Assembly: GCA_016935435.1 (NCBI GenBank)
Contig: JAFGQZ010000026.1
Span: 1 to 64,000, forward strand
Origin: Bacteroidales bacterium
GTDB lineage: Bacteria; Bacteroidota; Bacteroidia; Bacteroidales; UBA10428
DNA: 64,000 nt
Direction: 5' to 3'
A program made the position numbers and the translations under genes. Positions 14,301 to 21,559 of the stretch are shown piece after piece (the stretch's first letter is position 1; each line of letters begins with the position of its first letter). The notes below the pieces were generated by a model. The model had not been told where the DNA came from. It saw only the letters and a list, made by a program, of their open reading frames with translations, and ran no database searches.

Positions 14301-14458
14301 ACGATGTTAAAAAAGGCTGGAACGGATATCACGAAGGAAAAGCTGTTAAACAGGATGTTTATATCTGGCGGGCACGAGGAAGGTTTACAAACGGACAGCC
14401 CTTTGACATGGGCGGCGATGTTACTGTAATACGCAATAAACGCACAGCTTCGCCGTAA
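8378..14458 (+). CDS. Giant PKD-repeat adhesin with N-terminal IgGFc-binding-like domain and T9SS type B (gliding motility-associated) C-terminal domain
   Basis: 2026 aa. Signal peptide; GTKFWFAAPDISW N-terminal domain; many ~95-aa repeats with C-P--V-F-N-S----Y-WDFGD; C-terminus EEYSLEVYNRWGVLLFSSNDVKKGWNGYHEGKAVKQDVYIWRARGRFTNGQPFDMGGDVTVIR. Confidence 0.93.
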   Translation: MRLIKFFPLLFFLNLTIINGQTGTKFWFAAPDISWDHAADSRPLYLHITAVYNTHVTISRPADPAFTPIEFDLNAQQTNTLQLETLLDIDEIEVYARNIADGNFLQNKGFLIEAHPGEITAYYELVGSNKTTMVPNNNNTDIVSLKSNNALGKDFWVSTQRKYKNHGYSDDFSGFVVVATQDNTQVTINPNGNNLFQHGTTPFVVTLNKGQAFAVRAAGQAPAAHIFGVRVTSNKDIAITVYDDSMEMTNTGGSWDTFADQLIPVGLVGKEYIILKGNVQDLPAVTVDGEAIFITATQNNTDIYIDDILRGNIATAGGYFTWNVPSLANSGTVAMHVRATKPVYVNHITGYSSGGTRELGGAVLPSVDNCTGSHSVTIKKTPASGFDFFLNLMVRNDKNPASANYNQAIHHFTYSINGGPVQTIPASHFRYIMDSAFAVYDRTLAGGAAFYNALGNNQTLRVDNDIARFHLGVMQGNAGGGCKYGYFSDYAASEFAAGIGGYTMPTSDVYCDLTPIRLVANGAEQYQWSTPFDPLLVNKLDYDTVAAPFFFPDTTGIFYFDVLMTGACQADTTVRIELIVAQSTMASFSFSADEGCSPFAPLITNHSDTIIGVSQIWTIDTAGIGAYQINQNTIPRSFNLLLPENHTDSIQIHRVSLVVKGVGNSCPSTKFKDIKVKPQVESAFILSDTIGCHPLGVDIVNNSSGHLDSSSYNWDFGDNTQSFEFEPLKSFTNYSLVDTIYNVRLIVESPFGCTDTMQQKVYVHPRVSAKFAADTTSSCSPLLVKIDPGNTYGADTLWWKIDYFYGDSTYKTTTKAPININHYDTTLDAGPDTLWVQLVAGNRMGCYDTAVRKRLITFPEVIADFNISDNDVCDSTPVIFNNLSTGYKIFYEWDFGNNTFRQDTIIQSHTRIYYNRTEQDTTYTIKLKALSGYFCESEKDTTITVHPYINAEFGLNYETNCSPADAIIYNTSTRSHENHWTIGYDDFISTDPVINYTFENSSNSYDTIYTIKLVATNNEGCSDSITRSIYLYPRVVAAFEIEKNSDCTPVNVGFTNNSTGGFTLNYIWEFGDNTSTTDSSKSFIKQYKNETPYDIHYPIKLTARNLQGCDSSWYDTITVFAGVDANFSLNNYAGCPPLTVQASPDCSPGVNFFDWDFGDGNSSAQASPSNTFFNNSLTNDTVDVRLVAYAANDSAHLKCADTAYKRVIVYPQLYAGFSFAGDSAGCQPFTANVVNASNLLAGTEFRWFVDNDFHATATIPPAITVPNNSNTDITKTVYLYGKTINGCRDTVSHTLTAYSLVDAYFTVNRNTICSNDSVHINRQNSQGGITEYLWSYNGSTPAPSPAPLFYRSFENLSGGVPVSNSIRLTVRNSHNCRDSVERIISVSPKVYAGFNFDNNSVCYPYYTQISNTSQYANTYYWDFGDNTNSSENNPVHLFNNFSKTNNQDFQVKLIAKSQYNCFDSIVKPITIKAKPVADFYFPIQAKCPPFNVQMTNNSFGTNLTYNWDFAGDGASTDKSPSFVFGNESNTIADKPITLTVISDQNCSDTLTKSVKVYPNVHVDFDMDKTAGCSPLNVGFSGDTNASVVQMYWLIDGRAFSTIKDPSYRFINESPENKTHNIRFMAYSIYECADTMDRQVTVYPTPIAEFIPSPLPADYGTENDLTPITFANETVYQNNWEYDWAYGDGFSSNEKAAAFTYEYGAGVWGKKDKGYRIPVRLVAWNANNTECRDTVEHDIMIYPPLPRVDIFEDIAACEPFRVDFSSWSKYNFPDSVLWDFGDGYYSAEIEPVHTYDKPGVYTVKYTVKGEGGTNWDYKIVTVHHNPEVDFTFSDSIVYDSSQTKGYDWINFFNHSRYASNYYWYFDAIDGTEGEPNSTEKEPSWYYTMPGEYYVALVGESAEGCRSTFMHPTPINVLGMGYLKFPTAFYVSPDGAADEYDTDDLTNFWVFYPDNEGVEEYSLEVYNRWGVLLFSSNDVKKGWNGYHEGKAVKQDVYIWRARGRFTNGQPFDMGGDVTVIRNKRTASP

Positions 14459-14512
14459 TGGTTTTATATCCTGTGTTTTACGTAAAGGGCGCTTTGTTAA
14501 AAACTTATAAGG

Positions 14513-15571
14513 TTGCTTAATGGTATTTCTTATATTTTTATCAAAATATTTAAACCCGGCACGTACAGTTTCGTATTACAAACCAAAAAACACCACAAAT
14601 TGCTAAAGCAAATTTCATATATCACATTGCTCATTATGTTGTCCGGAAACATAAAGGCAATCGATCCGCAGTTCTCACAATTTTATGCCAATTCGCTTTA
14701 CCTTGGGCCTTCGTTTGCCGGAGCCATTGAAGGGAGCCGCTTATCGGCGCAGCACCGCAACCAGTGGTACGAACTGTCATCGTCTTTTAAGACTTACAGT
14801 TTTTCTTTCGACCACTATTTTAAGTCGTTCAACAGCGGTTTGGGTTGTAATTTTATGCAGGATGTTGCCGGTTCAAGCGAGCTTGGTTTTTTACAGGCTG
14901 GCATACACTATTCCTATAATTTTGAAATATTTAATATCTGGCACGTAAGGCCTGGTTTATCTTTCTCGTATGTCGAAGAAGGAATTTTCGGGAACGTTCT
15001 TTTTATCGATCAATTGCGGACTGATGCCGGCCCTTCATCGGCTTCGGGACAGGCACTTGAAGAAGCCCGAGATATTGACGCTGCTAGTTCGTTAATTATT
15101 TACACTAAAGGTTTTTGGCTGGGCGCAACAGTCGATCACTTATTAAAGCCGGAAATATCGCTGTATTCTACCAAAGATTATACCGAAATAAAAACCTCGG
15201 TTTACGGTGGCATTGATGTTCACCGAAGGGGAAGGTTGCTCAAGCCCAGCGAAGATGTTCTCACCTTTGCATTTTTATACAAACAGCAGGGAACAGTGCG
15301 ACAGCTCGACCTGGGCGCTTATTGGTACAATTACCCTATTAATATTGGTCTTTGGTACCGTGGTTTACCTACGTTCAACTCGCAGCGCGGCGATGCCGCT
15401 ATATTTATGCTTGGGCTGAAATTTACAACCTTTAATATTGGCTATTCTTACGACTTTACAATATCGAATGTTTTGCAGTACACAAGAGGGTCGCACGAAA
15501 TATCGGCAACCTATAAGTTTAACCTTACCAAGAAAAAGAAAAAAGGCGGGCTGCCTTGCCCTGAATTCTAG
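14513..15571 (+). CDS. PorP/SprF family type IX secretion system membrane protein
   Basis: IDPQFSQFYANSLYLGPSFAGAIEGSRLSAQHRNQW followed by a beta-barrel-like sequence ending SNVLQYTRGSHEISATYKFN. The true start may lie downstream of the listed ATG because the signal peptide is internal. Confidence 0.9.
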   Translation: MLNGISYIFIKIFKPGTYSFVLQTKKHHKLLKQISYITLLIMLSGNIKAIDPQFSQFYANSLYLGPSFAGAIEGSRLSAQHRNQWYELSSSFKTYSFSFDHYFKSFNSGLGCNFMQDVAGSSELGFLQAGIHYSYNFEIFNIWHVRPGLSFSYVEEGIFGNVLFIDQLRTDAGPSSASGQALEEARDIDAASSLIIYTKGFWLGATVDHLLKPEISLYSTKDYTEIKTSVYGGIDVHRRGRLLKPSEDVLTFAFLYKQQGTVRQLDLGAYWYNYPINIGLWYRGLPTFNSQRGDAAIFMLGLKFTTFNIGYSYDFTISNVLQYTRGSHEISATYKFNLTKKKKKGGLPCPEF

Positions 15572-15725
15572 CCTCTCTGATATTATACACTTGTGCAGTT
15601 AATGTAATATTATATTGTCTGGCTAAACAAACAGCTACATAATTATACTGTTTCCTTAATTTATGCTTAATATATAAACTAACGGATTTTGAATGTGCCT
15701 GTGTTTGTAATTATTGGTATTGTGG

Positions 15726-15757
15726 AAAAAAAAACCGGGAAGCTCTCGCTCCCCGGC
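15726..15757 (-). terminator. Minus-strand intrinsic terminator hairpin
   Basis: On the minus strand: CCGGGGAGCGAGAGCTTCCCGG followed by TTTTTTTTT. It lies ~215 bp beyond the stop of the minus-strand GGGP synthase gene. Confidence 0.7.
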
Positions 15758-15917
15758 AAACCACAAAACTACTAACTAAACCAACTTGGGCAAAATCTTT
15801 ATATTTTCAATATTATATTGATTGTTCTGTTAATTAAGCTTTCTGAGTAATATTACGACAAGAACTGTTTGTGGTTTTTTCTATTCGACAAACAGTTGAA
15901 ATCGTTTGACAAAAGTA
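15726..15917 (-). ncRNA. Candidate structured small RNA, or long structured 3' UTR
   Basis: Minus strand has TACTTTTG (TAnnTTTG-like -7) at 15910-15917, a 10-bp hairpin (15863-15872/15888-15897), an alternative 10-bp long-range helix (15868-15877/15758-15767), and ends in an intrinsic terminator. No long ORF. Confidence 0.35.
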
Positions 15918-15970
15918 TGTTATTTTTCAACAAAGAAAAAAATAAACAAATTTATTTAAGAACACTGCAG

Positions 15971-16693
15971 TTAGTATTTAGCAACAGCTTTGGCAATTTG
16001 CCCCAGCTTACTTAAATTTTGTTCAATAGCAGTTCCAACAACAATCATATCGGCACCGGCATCGAGCAGCAGGCGGGCTTTGTCGTATGTGTTTATGCCT
16101 CCTCCCACCATCAGGGGTATCGATATGTTTTGCTTCACCTCTGCTACAACGTTGGCAGGTATATGTTTCAAGGCACCGCTCCCGGCCTCAAGGTAAATGA
16201 GCTTTTGCCCCATCATTTCCGATGCCATGGCAGTGGCAACAACCAAATCGGTTTTATCTGCCGGTATTGGCCTGGTATTGCTGACATACTCAACCGATGT
16301 AACATTGCCACCGTCAACAAGAATATATCCGGTAGGTATAACTTCAATATTTGAGCGGCGTATGTAAGGGGCTGCCAGTACATGATTGCCGATCAGATAG
16401 TCGGGGTTACGCCCCGAAACCAGCGACAATAAAAGCAGGGCGTCTGCTTTATTGCTCAGTTGCATAATACTTCCTGGGAACAATACTACCGGGATACGGC
16501 AATTGTTTTTTATGACTTCAATAACCGAATCTATTTTTGCACTCACAAGGCTCCCACCCACTAAAACGAGATCAACACCAGTTTCGTTTGCTGAAAAAAC
16601 AGTGGAAATTATTGCCGGTATCGATAATTTTTCGGGATCAATAAGGATTGCGAGCTTTCGCCCCGGGGCAGCTATTTTATCGTAGCACAACAT
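15971..16693 (-). CDS. Geranylgeranylglyceryl phosphate synthase / heptaprenylglyceryl phosphate synthase family protein (PcrB-like)
   Basis: AILIDPEKLSIP...VGGSLVS...PVVLFPGS...YLEAGSGALKHIP...PLMVGGGINTYDKARLLLDAGADMIVVGTAIEQN: the GGGPS TIM-barrel signature. Confidence 0.92.
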   Translation of the reverse strand: MLCYDKIAAPGRKLAILIDPEKLSIPAIISTVFSANETGVDLVLVGGSLVSAKIDSVIEVIKNNCRIPVVLFPGSIMQLSNKADALLLLSLVSGRNPDYLIGNHVLAAPYIRRSNIEVIPTGYILVDGGNVTSVEYVSNTRPIPADKTDLVVATAMASEMMGQKLIYLEAGSGALKHIPANVVAEVKQNISIPLMVGGGINTYDKARLLLDAGADMIVVGTAIEQNLSKLGQIAKAVAKY

Positions 16694-16695
16694 GT

Positions 16696-17328
16696 TTATT
16701 TACAACAATATACAACAATATAACCTTTAATGGTGAAGTACCGTAATAAAAACTTGTCGTGCCAGAATTTATTGTCAACCCAGCCCATAATTTCACCGCA
16801 ATCGTCGGGCTCAAATGGTTCAATGGTTAAATTCTTCCTGAAATTAATATCCTGTTTATCGCATAATTTGTACAGTGCTTCCTTGGCACACCAGTGTATA
16901 TACATGTGAAAATTTCGTTTATTTTGGTTTTCAACAATGTATTCATCGGGGTTTAAGAACTTATGGGCAACTTTTTCGACATTCTGGGCCATATACTCAA
17001 GGTCGAGGCCTACTTTTTTTGTGCTGCTCAACAAAACAGCTGTAAGGTTGCGCGAATGCGATATGCTAATATGCTGGTCGGAATTGAACAGAAATGGTTT
17101 TCGCGATTCGTTATATACAATTTGGGTAGGCACACCCCTCACTTCGCGCAGCAGGCGCCTTACACTTAGCCATTCAAGCTGTCTTACGGTACTTTTATAA
17201 TTTTTAAGGTTTTCAATTTCACCATCGAAGAAGTGAATTTTTGAATACATATCTTCGAACGATTCGGTTATTTCCCAAACAGCCAGCTGGCAATCGTCGT
17301 ACACTACCTGGTTATAGATTAGCGGCAT
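16696..17328 (-). CDS. 4'-phosphopantetheinyl transferase superfamily protein
   Basis: HISISHSRNLTAVLLSSTKKVGLDLEYM...WCAKEALYKL contains the Sfp-type motifs GxDxE and WxxKEAxxK. Confidence 0.9.
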   Translation of the reverse strand: MPLIYNQVVYDDCQLAVWEITESFEDMYSKIHFFDGEIENLKNYKSTVRQLEWLSVRRLLREVRGVPTQIVYNESRKPFLFNSDQHISISHSRNLTAVLLSSTKKVGLDLEYMAQNVEKVAHKFLNPDEYIVENQNKRNFHMYIHWCAKEALYKLCDKQDINFRKNLTIEPFEPDDCGEIMGWVDNKFWHDKFLLRYFTIKGYIVVYCCK

Positions 17329-17332
17329 AGCT

Positions 17333-17917
17333 TTATAGTTTCCATTTTACCGATTTGACCAAATGAATTACATCGTCACCGAAAAACAGCAGGCAGGGTT
17401 TGAGCGAATCGGCATTAGGCACCGAAGCAAAATATAATGCACCCGATAGAAAGTGATTACTACTGTCGGTAACAAAAAAGTTTATTGATGAAGCTGTATT
17501 GCCGCTTATACCGTAAACAATTCCATAAACATGGTTAAGTGGGTCAATAATGGTGTTTTCTGTAATATCGTCGGCTTTAATAACATGTTTATAAGCTATG
17601 GAATGAATATCTTCGATATATTGTGCAAGGTTGTTGTTTATGGGTTTATAGGTTAGGTGTATTTTTGCCTTATAGGCAGGGAACACAATATTATACCAAC
17701 AGTTGGCAGCAGGGAAACCGACAGCTTTTTCAAGCGTACCATATTGCGGATAGTCAAAAACAAACGGGCAATCAGACTCAAGGGCAGAATATTTTTTCTC
17801 TGGAAATTCGATACGAAAATACCCTCTTGGCTTCGGCGTATAGTCCTGTTTGCACGATACGGCCAAAAACACAAGAGCCAGGGCTGGTATTGCAACACTA
17901 ATTTTCATCGTCGTCAT
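17333..17917 (-). CDS. gldD: Gliding motility lipoprotein GldD
   Basis: Lipobox LAVSCKQDYTPKPRGYFRIEFPEKKY and C-terminal DDVIHLVKSVKWKL; adjacent to gldE. Confidence 0.93.
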   Translation of the reverse strand: MTTMKISVAIPALALVFLAVSCKQDYTPKPRGYFRIEFPEKKYSALESDCPFVFDYPQYGTLEKAVGFPAANCWYNIVFPAYKAKIHLTYKPINNNLAQYIEDIHSIAYKHVIKADDITENTIIDPLNHVYGIVYGISGNTASSINFFVTDSSNHFLSGALYFASVPNADSLKPCLLFFGDDVIHLVKSVKWKL

Positions 17918-19238
17918 CGCGTTTTATGGTTACCAGAATTTGTTTAATCCTTCTTTTATCAACCTCTTTTATTTCAAAAACAAATTGCTTATAGCTCAGT
18001 TTGTCTTTAATCCTGGGAATTTCGCCCCTTAATTCAAGTATTAATCCGGCCAGGGTATCAGCTTCGCCTTTAATTTCGTCGAAAACGTTGTCGTCGGCGG
18101 CAGTTACTTTATAAAAATCGTTAAGAAGGACTTTGCCCTCGAACAAAATATTGTTATTGTCGATTACTTTATAGGGCAAATCGTCTTCATCCGATTCATC
18201 GGAAATTTCGCCAACAATTTCTTCCAGAATGTCTTCAAGGGTAACAATTCCCGATGTGCCCCCATATTCGTCAACAACCACTGCCATGTGTATATGTTTC
18301 AATTGAAATTCTTTGAGCAGGTCGTTAATTTTTTTGCTTTCGGGCACAAAATACGAAGGCCGGATAAGCCCCTGCCACCTGAAATTTGTCTGTTTTTCGA
18401 GATGCGGAAGTAAATCTTTAATATATAAGATACCTTTAACATCGTCGAAAGAATCTTTATACACCGGTATCCGGGAGTAGCCCGATTCGTTTATTATTTT
18501 CAGCAGGTTGTCGAAACTGGTATTTATGTCAACAGCAATAACATCCATACGCGATTGCATAATTTCGCTCACATAAATGTTCCCGAACTTAACTATGCCT
18601 TTTAATATAGTTTTTTCATCGGTAAGCGAAACTTCGGTAAGGTCTATGGCATCCGACAAATCGTCGATAGAAATGTTAAGCTTTTTTTTAGCCAGCTTGC
18701 GGTTAACTATACCGGTTGAACGTATAAGCACAGAGCTTATTGGCCAGAACAGCCTGGTGAAAAACAACATGGCCGGCGATGCAAAAAGCGCTGCCGAACG
18801 GGCAAACCGGTTCGAATAAACTTTCGGGAACACTTCGCTTATAAACAATATAAGGAAAGTAATAACAACAACCTGTACAATAAATCCTAATACGGGGTTT
18901 TGGTCGAAATAAAACAGCTGCGAGGTAATATAAGTAGAAATAATTACAATGCCCACATTTACAAAGTTGTTGGCAATTAGAATTGTTGCAAGCAGCCTTT
19001 CGGGGTGTTTAAGCAAGTATGTAACATTGCGGCTTAAGCGACTTTTTAGGTTTTTTAATACATCAAGATCTGTTGGCGACAGGGAGAAAAAAGCCACTTC
19101 GCTGCCCGACACAAGTGCAGAAATTATAAGCAGGAGCAATATTACTGCCAATCCGACAATTGTTCCGGCATTAAAACCTTCGGGTTGAAAAACAGATAGA
19201 ACAGGCAATATTTGCTGAATAGGTACTGGGTCTTCCAA
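17898..19238 (-). CDS. gldE: Gliding motility-associated protein GldE (CNNM/CorC-type transmembrane plus CBS-domain protein)
   Basis: DUF21-like TM region SALVSGSEVAFFSLSPTDLD; CBS pair SRIPVYKDSFDDVKGILYIKDLLPHL and VVVDEYGGTSGIVTLEDILEEIVGEISDESDE; adjacent gldD. Confidence 0.93.
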   Translation of the reverse strand: MEDPVPIQQILPVLSVFQPEGFNAGTIVGLAVILLLLIISALVSGSEVAFFSLSPTDLDVLKNLKSRLSRNVTYLLKHPERLLATILIANNFVNVGIVIISTYITSQLFYFDQNPVLGFIVQVVVITFLILFISEVFPKVYSNRFARSAALFASPAMLFFTRLFWPISSVLIRSTGIVNRKLAKKKLNISIDDLSDAIDLTEVSLTDEKTILKGIVKFGNIYVSEIMQSRMDVIAVDINTSFDNLLKIINESGYSRIPVYKDSFDDVKGILYIKDLLPHLEKQTNFRWQGLIRPSYFVPESKKINDLLKEFQLKHIHMAVVVDEYGGTSGIVTLEDILEEIVGEISDESDEDDLPYKVIDNNNILFEGKVLLNDFYKVTAADDNVFDEIKGEADTLAGLILELRGEIPRIKDKLSYKQFVFEIKEVDKRRIKQILVTIKRDDDDEN

Positions 19239-19263
19239 AACAAATCAGGATTCGTGAATAATT

Positions 19264-19704
19264 TTAGAATGGCAAATCATCTTCAGGTTCCGGCATTGAT
19301 GAAATATCGGCATTAGGGGCAGCTGCATAACTGCCGGCATTGGCAGGGTTTTGGCTTGCTTCCGGGCCGTTTTCGGTACGCTTGCCTAACATTTGCAAAG
19401 CATCGGCAACAATTTCAGTAGTGTACCTTTTATTCCCGTCTTTATCGTCCCACGAGCGTGTCCGTATTTTTCCCTCGATAAAGAGCTGGGCGCCTTTTTT
19501 TACATATTTTTCCACCACTTCGGCCAAACCACGCCAAACAACAATATTATGCCATTCGGTTTGGGTTATGCGTTCCCCGTTTCGGTTAGTGTACGATTCC
19601 GATGTTGCAAGCCTGAAATTTGCTACCGGTGTTCCGGCTTCAAGGTGCCTGATTTCAGGGTCGTTGCCAACATTTCCGATAAGAATTACTTTATTGATTG
19701 CCAT
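19264..19704 (-). CDS. ssb: Single-stranded DNA-binding protein
   Basis: MAINKVILIGNVGNDPEIRHLEAGTPVANFRLATSESY...C-terminal acidic tip MPEPEDDLPF. Confidence 0.97.
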   Translation of the reverse strand: MAINKVILIGNVGNDPEIRHLEAGTPVANFRLATSESYTNRNGERITQTEWHNIVVWRGLAEVVEKYVKKGAQLFIEGKIRTRSWDDKDGNKRYTTEIVADALQMLGKRTENGPEASQNPANAGSYAAAPNADISSMPEPEDDLPF

Positions 19705-19828
19705 TTCTGTTTATCTTATTTTCGGCTAAAATACAAAACATTTTGCTAATACAAATTTGTTCCTTCAGGGCATGTAATTACTTTGTCCCTAAGATCCTTG
19801 CATTATGGGCAGTACAACAAAAATATTT

Positions 19829-20881
19829 TTATCGGGTCGCTAGCGGGTGTTTCTCGAGGTACCTGGTAATAAGGCGGGGCATTGCATAATTATCGAGTGC
19901 GGAAATTTCAATTTCCAAAACCTTATCGGCAGCAGTTTTATCTATATCGGCACCAGAAATACGCACAAAACGGGCCAGGATAACCTGATGGGTTAATACA
20001 TGCCTGAATTCTTCCGATATGCCGATAGCGGTTTTTTCGGTACATTTTAACCAGCTGAATTTTTTTATTGCCGACAAAATTTGTTCGCCCGTAAGCATGC
20101 GGCTTTCTTCAATCAGGGGGAAATTGTATAGGTTGTGCCAGATATCGCGCGAAATTCTTTTACAGATAAATGTATTGTTTTTGTTGTTTATAACGTAATA
20201 GTAGAAGTAGCGTTTTTTTTGTTTTGGTTTTTTGTTTTTAACCGGATACCTGGCAATAGAACCCGATGCAAAAGACAAACATTTTTCGTTAACCGGGCAA
20301 ATATGGCACAGAGGTTTTTTTGGCAGGCACAACAGGGCGCCGAGTTCCATCATGGCCTGGTTAAAAGTCCCGGGGTTTTTCTTGTCGATAAGCTTCGTTG
20401 CGAGCTGCTGGAACATTTGTTTTCCTTTGGTTGTGTTTACAGGCTCATCAATAGCATATATTCGCGAAAGTACCCTGTAAACATTTCCATCAACAGCAGC
20501 AGCAGGCAGGTTAAAAGAAATTGATGCTACAGCGGCAGCAGTATAATCGCCAACACCTTTAAGTTTTTTTAGGTCCATGACCGTTTCTGGAAATTTGCCA
20601 TCAAATTGTTCAACTACCTGACGGGCAGCAGTTAAAAGGTTTTTTGCCCTTGAATAATAACCCAGGCCCTGCCAGAGCCTCATAAGCTCATCGATGTTTG
20701 CAGAAGCCAGCGAAGAAACATCGGGAAATCTTTCAATAAATTTAAGGTAATAAGCCAAACCCTGCGCAACACGGGTTTGTTGAAGAATAACTTCTGATAT
20801 CCATATTTTATATGCATCGTTAGTGTTTCTCCAAGGAAGCTTACGTTTGTTCCTGTTATACCATTCAATAAGCTGAAGCAT
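19829..20881 (-). CDS. mutY: A/G-specific adenine glycosylase (ORF track extends the 5' end to 20938)
   Basis: MLQLIEWYNRNKRKLPWRNTNDAYKIWISEVILQQTRV; HhH LKGVGDYTAAAVASISF; FeS cysteines CLPKKPLCHICPVNEKC. The internal Met at 20881 fits the family start better. Confidence 0.93.
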   Translation of the reverse strand: MLQLIEWYNRNKRKLPWRNTNDAYKIWISEVILQQTRVAQGLAYYLKFIERFPDVSSLASANIDELMRLWQGLGYYSRAKNLLTAARQVVEQFDGKFPETVMDLKKLKGVGDYTAAAVASISFNLPAAAVDGNVYRVLSRIYAIDEPVNTTKGKQMFQQLATKLIDKKNPGTFNQAMMELGALLCLPKKPLCHICPVNEKCLSFASGSIARYPVKNKKPKQKKRYFYYYVINNKNNTFICKRISRDIWHNLYNFPLIEESRMLTGEQILSAIKKFSWLKCTEKTAIGISEEFRHVLTHQVILARFVRISGADIDKTAADKVLEIEISALDNYAMPRLITRYLEKHPLATR

Positions 20882-20966
20882 AATTATATTAAGGCTTGTA
20901 AAGAATTTACTATAAATAAATAACAAAATATGCGTCAATGTGTTTCGAATATCGGGAGAAATGCTT

Positions 20967-20974
20967 TATATTTG
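20967..20974 (+). promoter_or_regulatory. Candidate -7 element (TATATTTG) upstream of the HU-family gene
   Basis: Matches the Bacteroidota TAnnTTTG -7 consensus ~55 bp upstream of the 21029 ATG. A weak TTTC occupies the -33 position. Confidence 0.5.
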
Positions 20975-21028
20975 CACTTCATATTTCCGAAAATACGTAA
21001 TTAACTGATAATTAAAGCGTTTAAAAAA

Positions 21029-21316
21029 ATGACCAAAGCAGATATTGTAAACGAAATTTCGAAAAACACTGGAATCGAAAAAATAACTGTACAGAAAACA
21101 GTTGAAGCTTTTATGGAAGTTGTTAAGGACTCTCTGACTAAAGAAAAAAATGTGTACCTGAGAGGCTTTGGAAGTTTCATAGTTAAGAAAAGGGCTAAGA
21201 AAACTGCCAGGAATATTTCGAAAAACACAACAATAATAATTCCGGAGCACAGCATTCCGGCTTTCAAACCTGCAAAAACTTTTATTGGCAAGGTAAAAAG
21301 CAACGTAAAGAAATAA
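21029..21316 (+). CDS. HU/IHF family DNA-binding protein
   Basis: MTKADIVNEISKNTGIEKITVQKTVEAFMEVVKDSLTKEKNVYLRGFGSFIVKKRAKKTARNISKNTTIIIPEHSIPAFKPAKTF. Confidence 0.95.
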   Translation: MTKADIVNEISKNTGIEKITVQKTVEAFMEVVKDSLTKEKNVYLRGFGSFIVKKRAKKTARNISKNTTIIIPEHSIPAFKPAKTFIGKVKSNVKK

Positions 21317-21344
21317 CTTCAATATTTAATTAAAAACATACGAT

Positions 21345-21437
21345 ATGCCAAGCGGTAAGAAGAGAAAGAGACATAAGATGGCAACGCATAAGCGTAAGAA
21401 ACGTCTCAGAAAAAACAGACATAAAAAGAAAAAATAG
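21345..21437 (+). CDS. Small basic ribosome-associated protein, AURKAIP1/COX24-domain-like (30 aa)
   Basis: MPSGKKRKRHKMATHKRKKRLRKNRHKKKK*. Recognisable Bacteroidota small basic protein between the HU gene and rng; below the ORF-track size cut-off. Confidence 0.85.
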   Translation: MPSGKKRKRHKMATHKRKKRLRKNRHKKKK

Positions 21438-21467
21438 ACCATTTTCAATACTTTTTATGTGAAAGAT

Positions 21468-21505
21468 AAACCTAAAGTTAAAATGTTAGCTTTAGGTTTG
21501 TTGTT
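21468..21505 (+). terminator. Hairpin between the small basic protein gene and rng (possible terminator or attenuator)
   Basis: AAACCTAAAG-ttaaaatgttag-CTTTAGGTTT: 10-bp perfect stem with a weak T-rich tail. Confidence 0.45.
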
Positions 21506-21559
21506 CTTGTATTATTTAGCCCAAAGCCATTTACATTTTAGTATTATTTACTTTAAATT

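Noticed and set aside
13730-14332. 200-aa minus-strand ORF opposite the PKD adhesin
   Set aside because: Antisense to a strongly supported coding region (T9SS type B CTD); treated as a shadow ORF.
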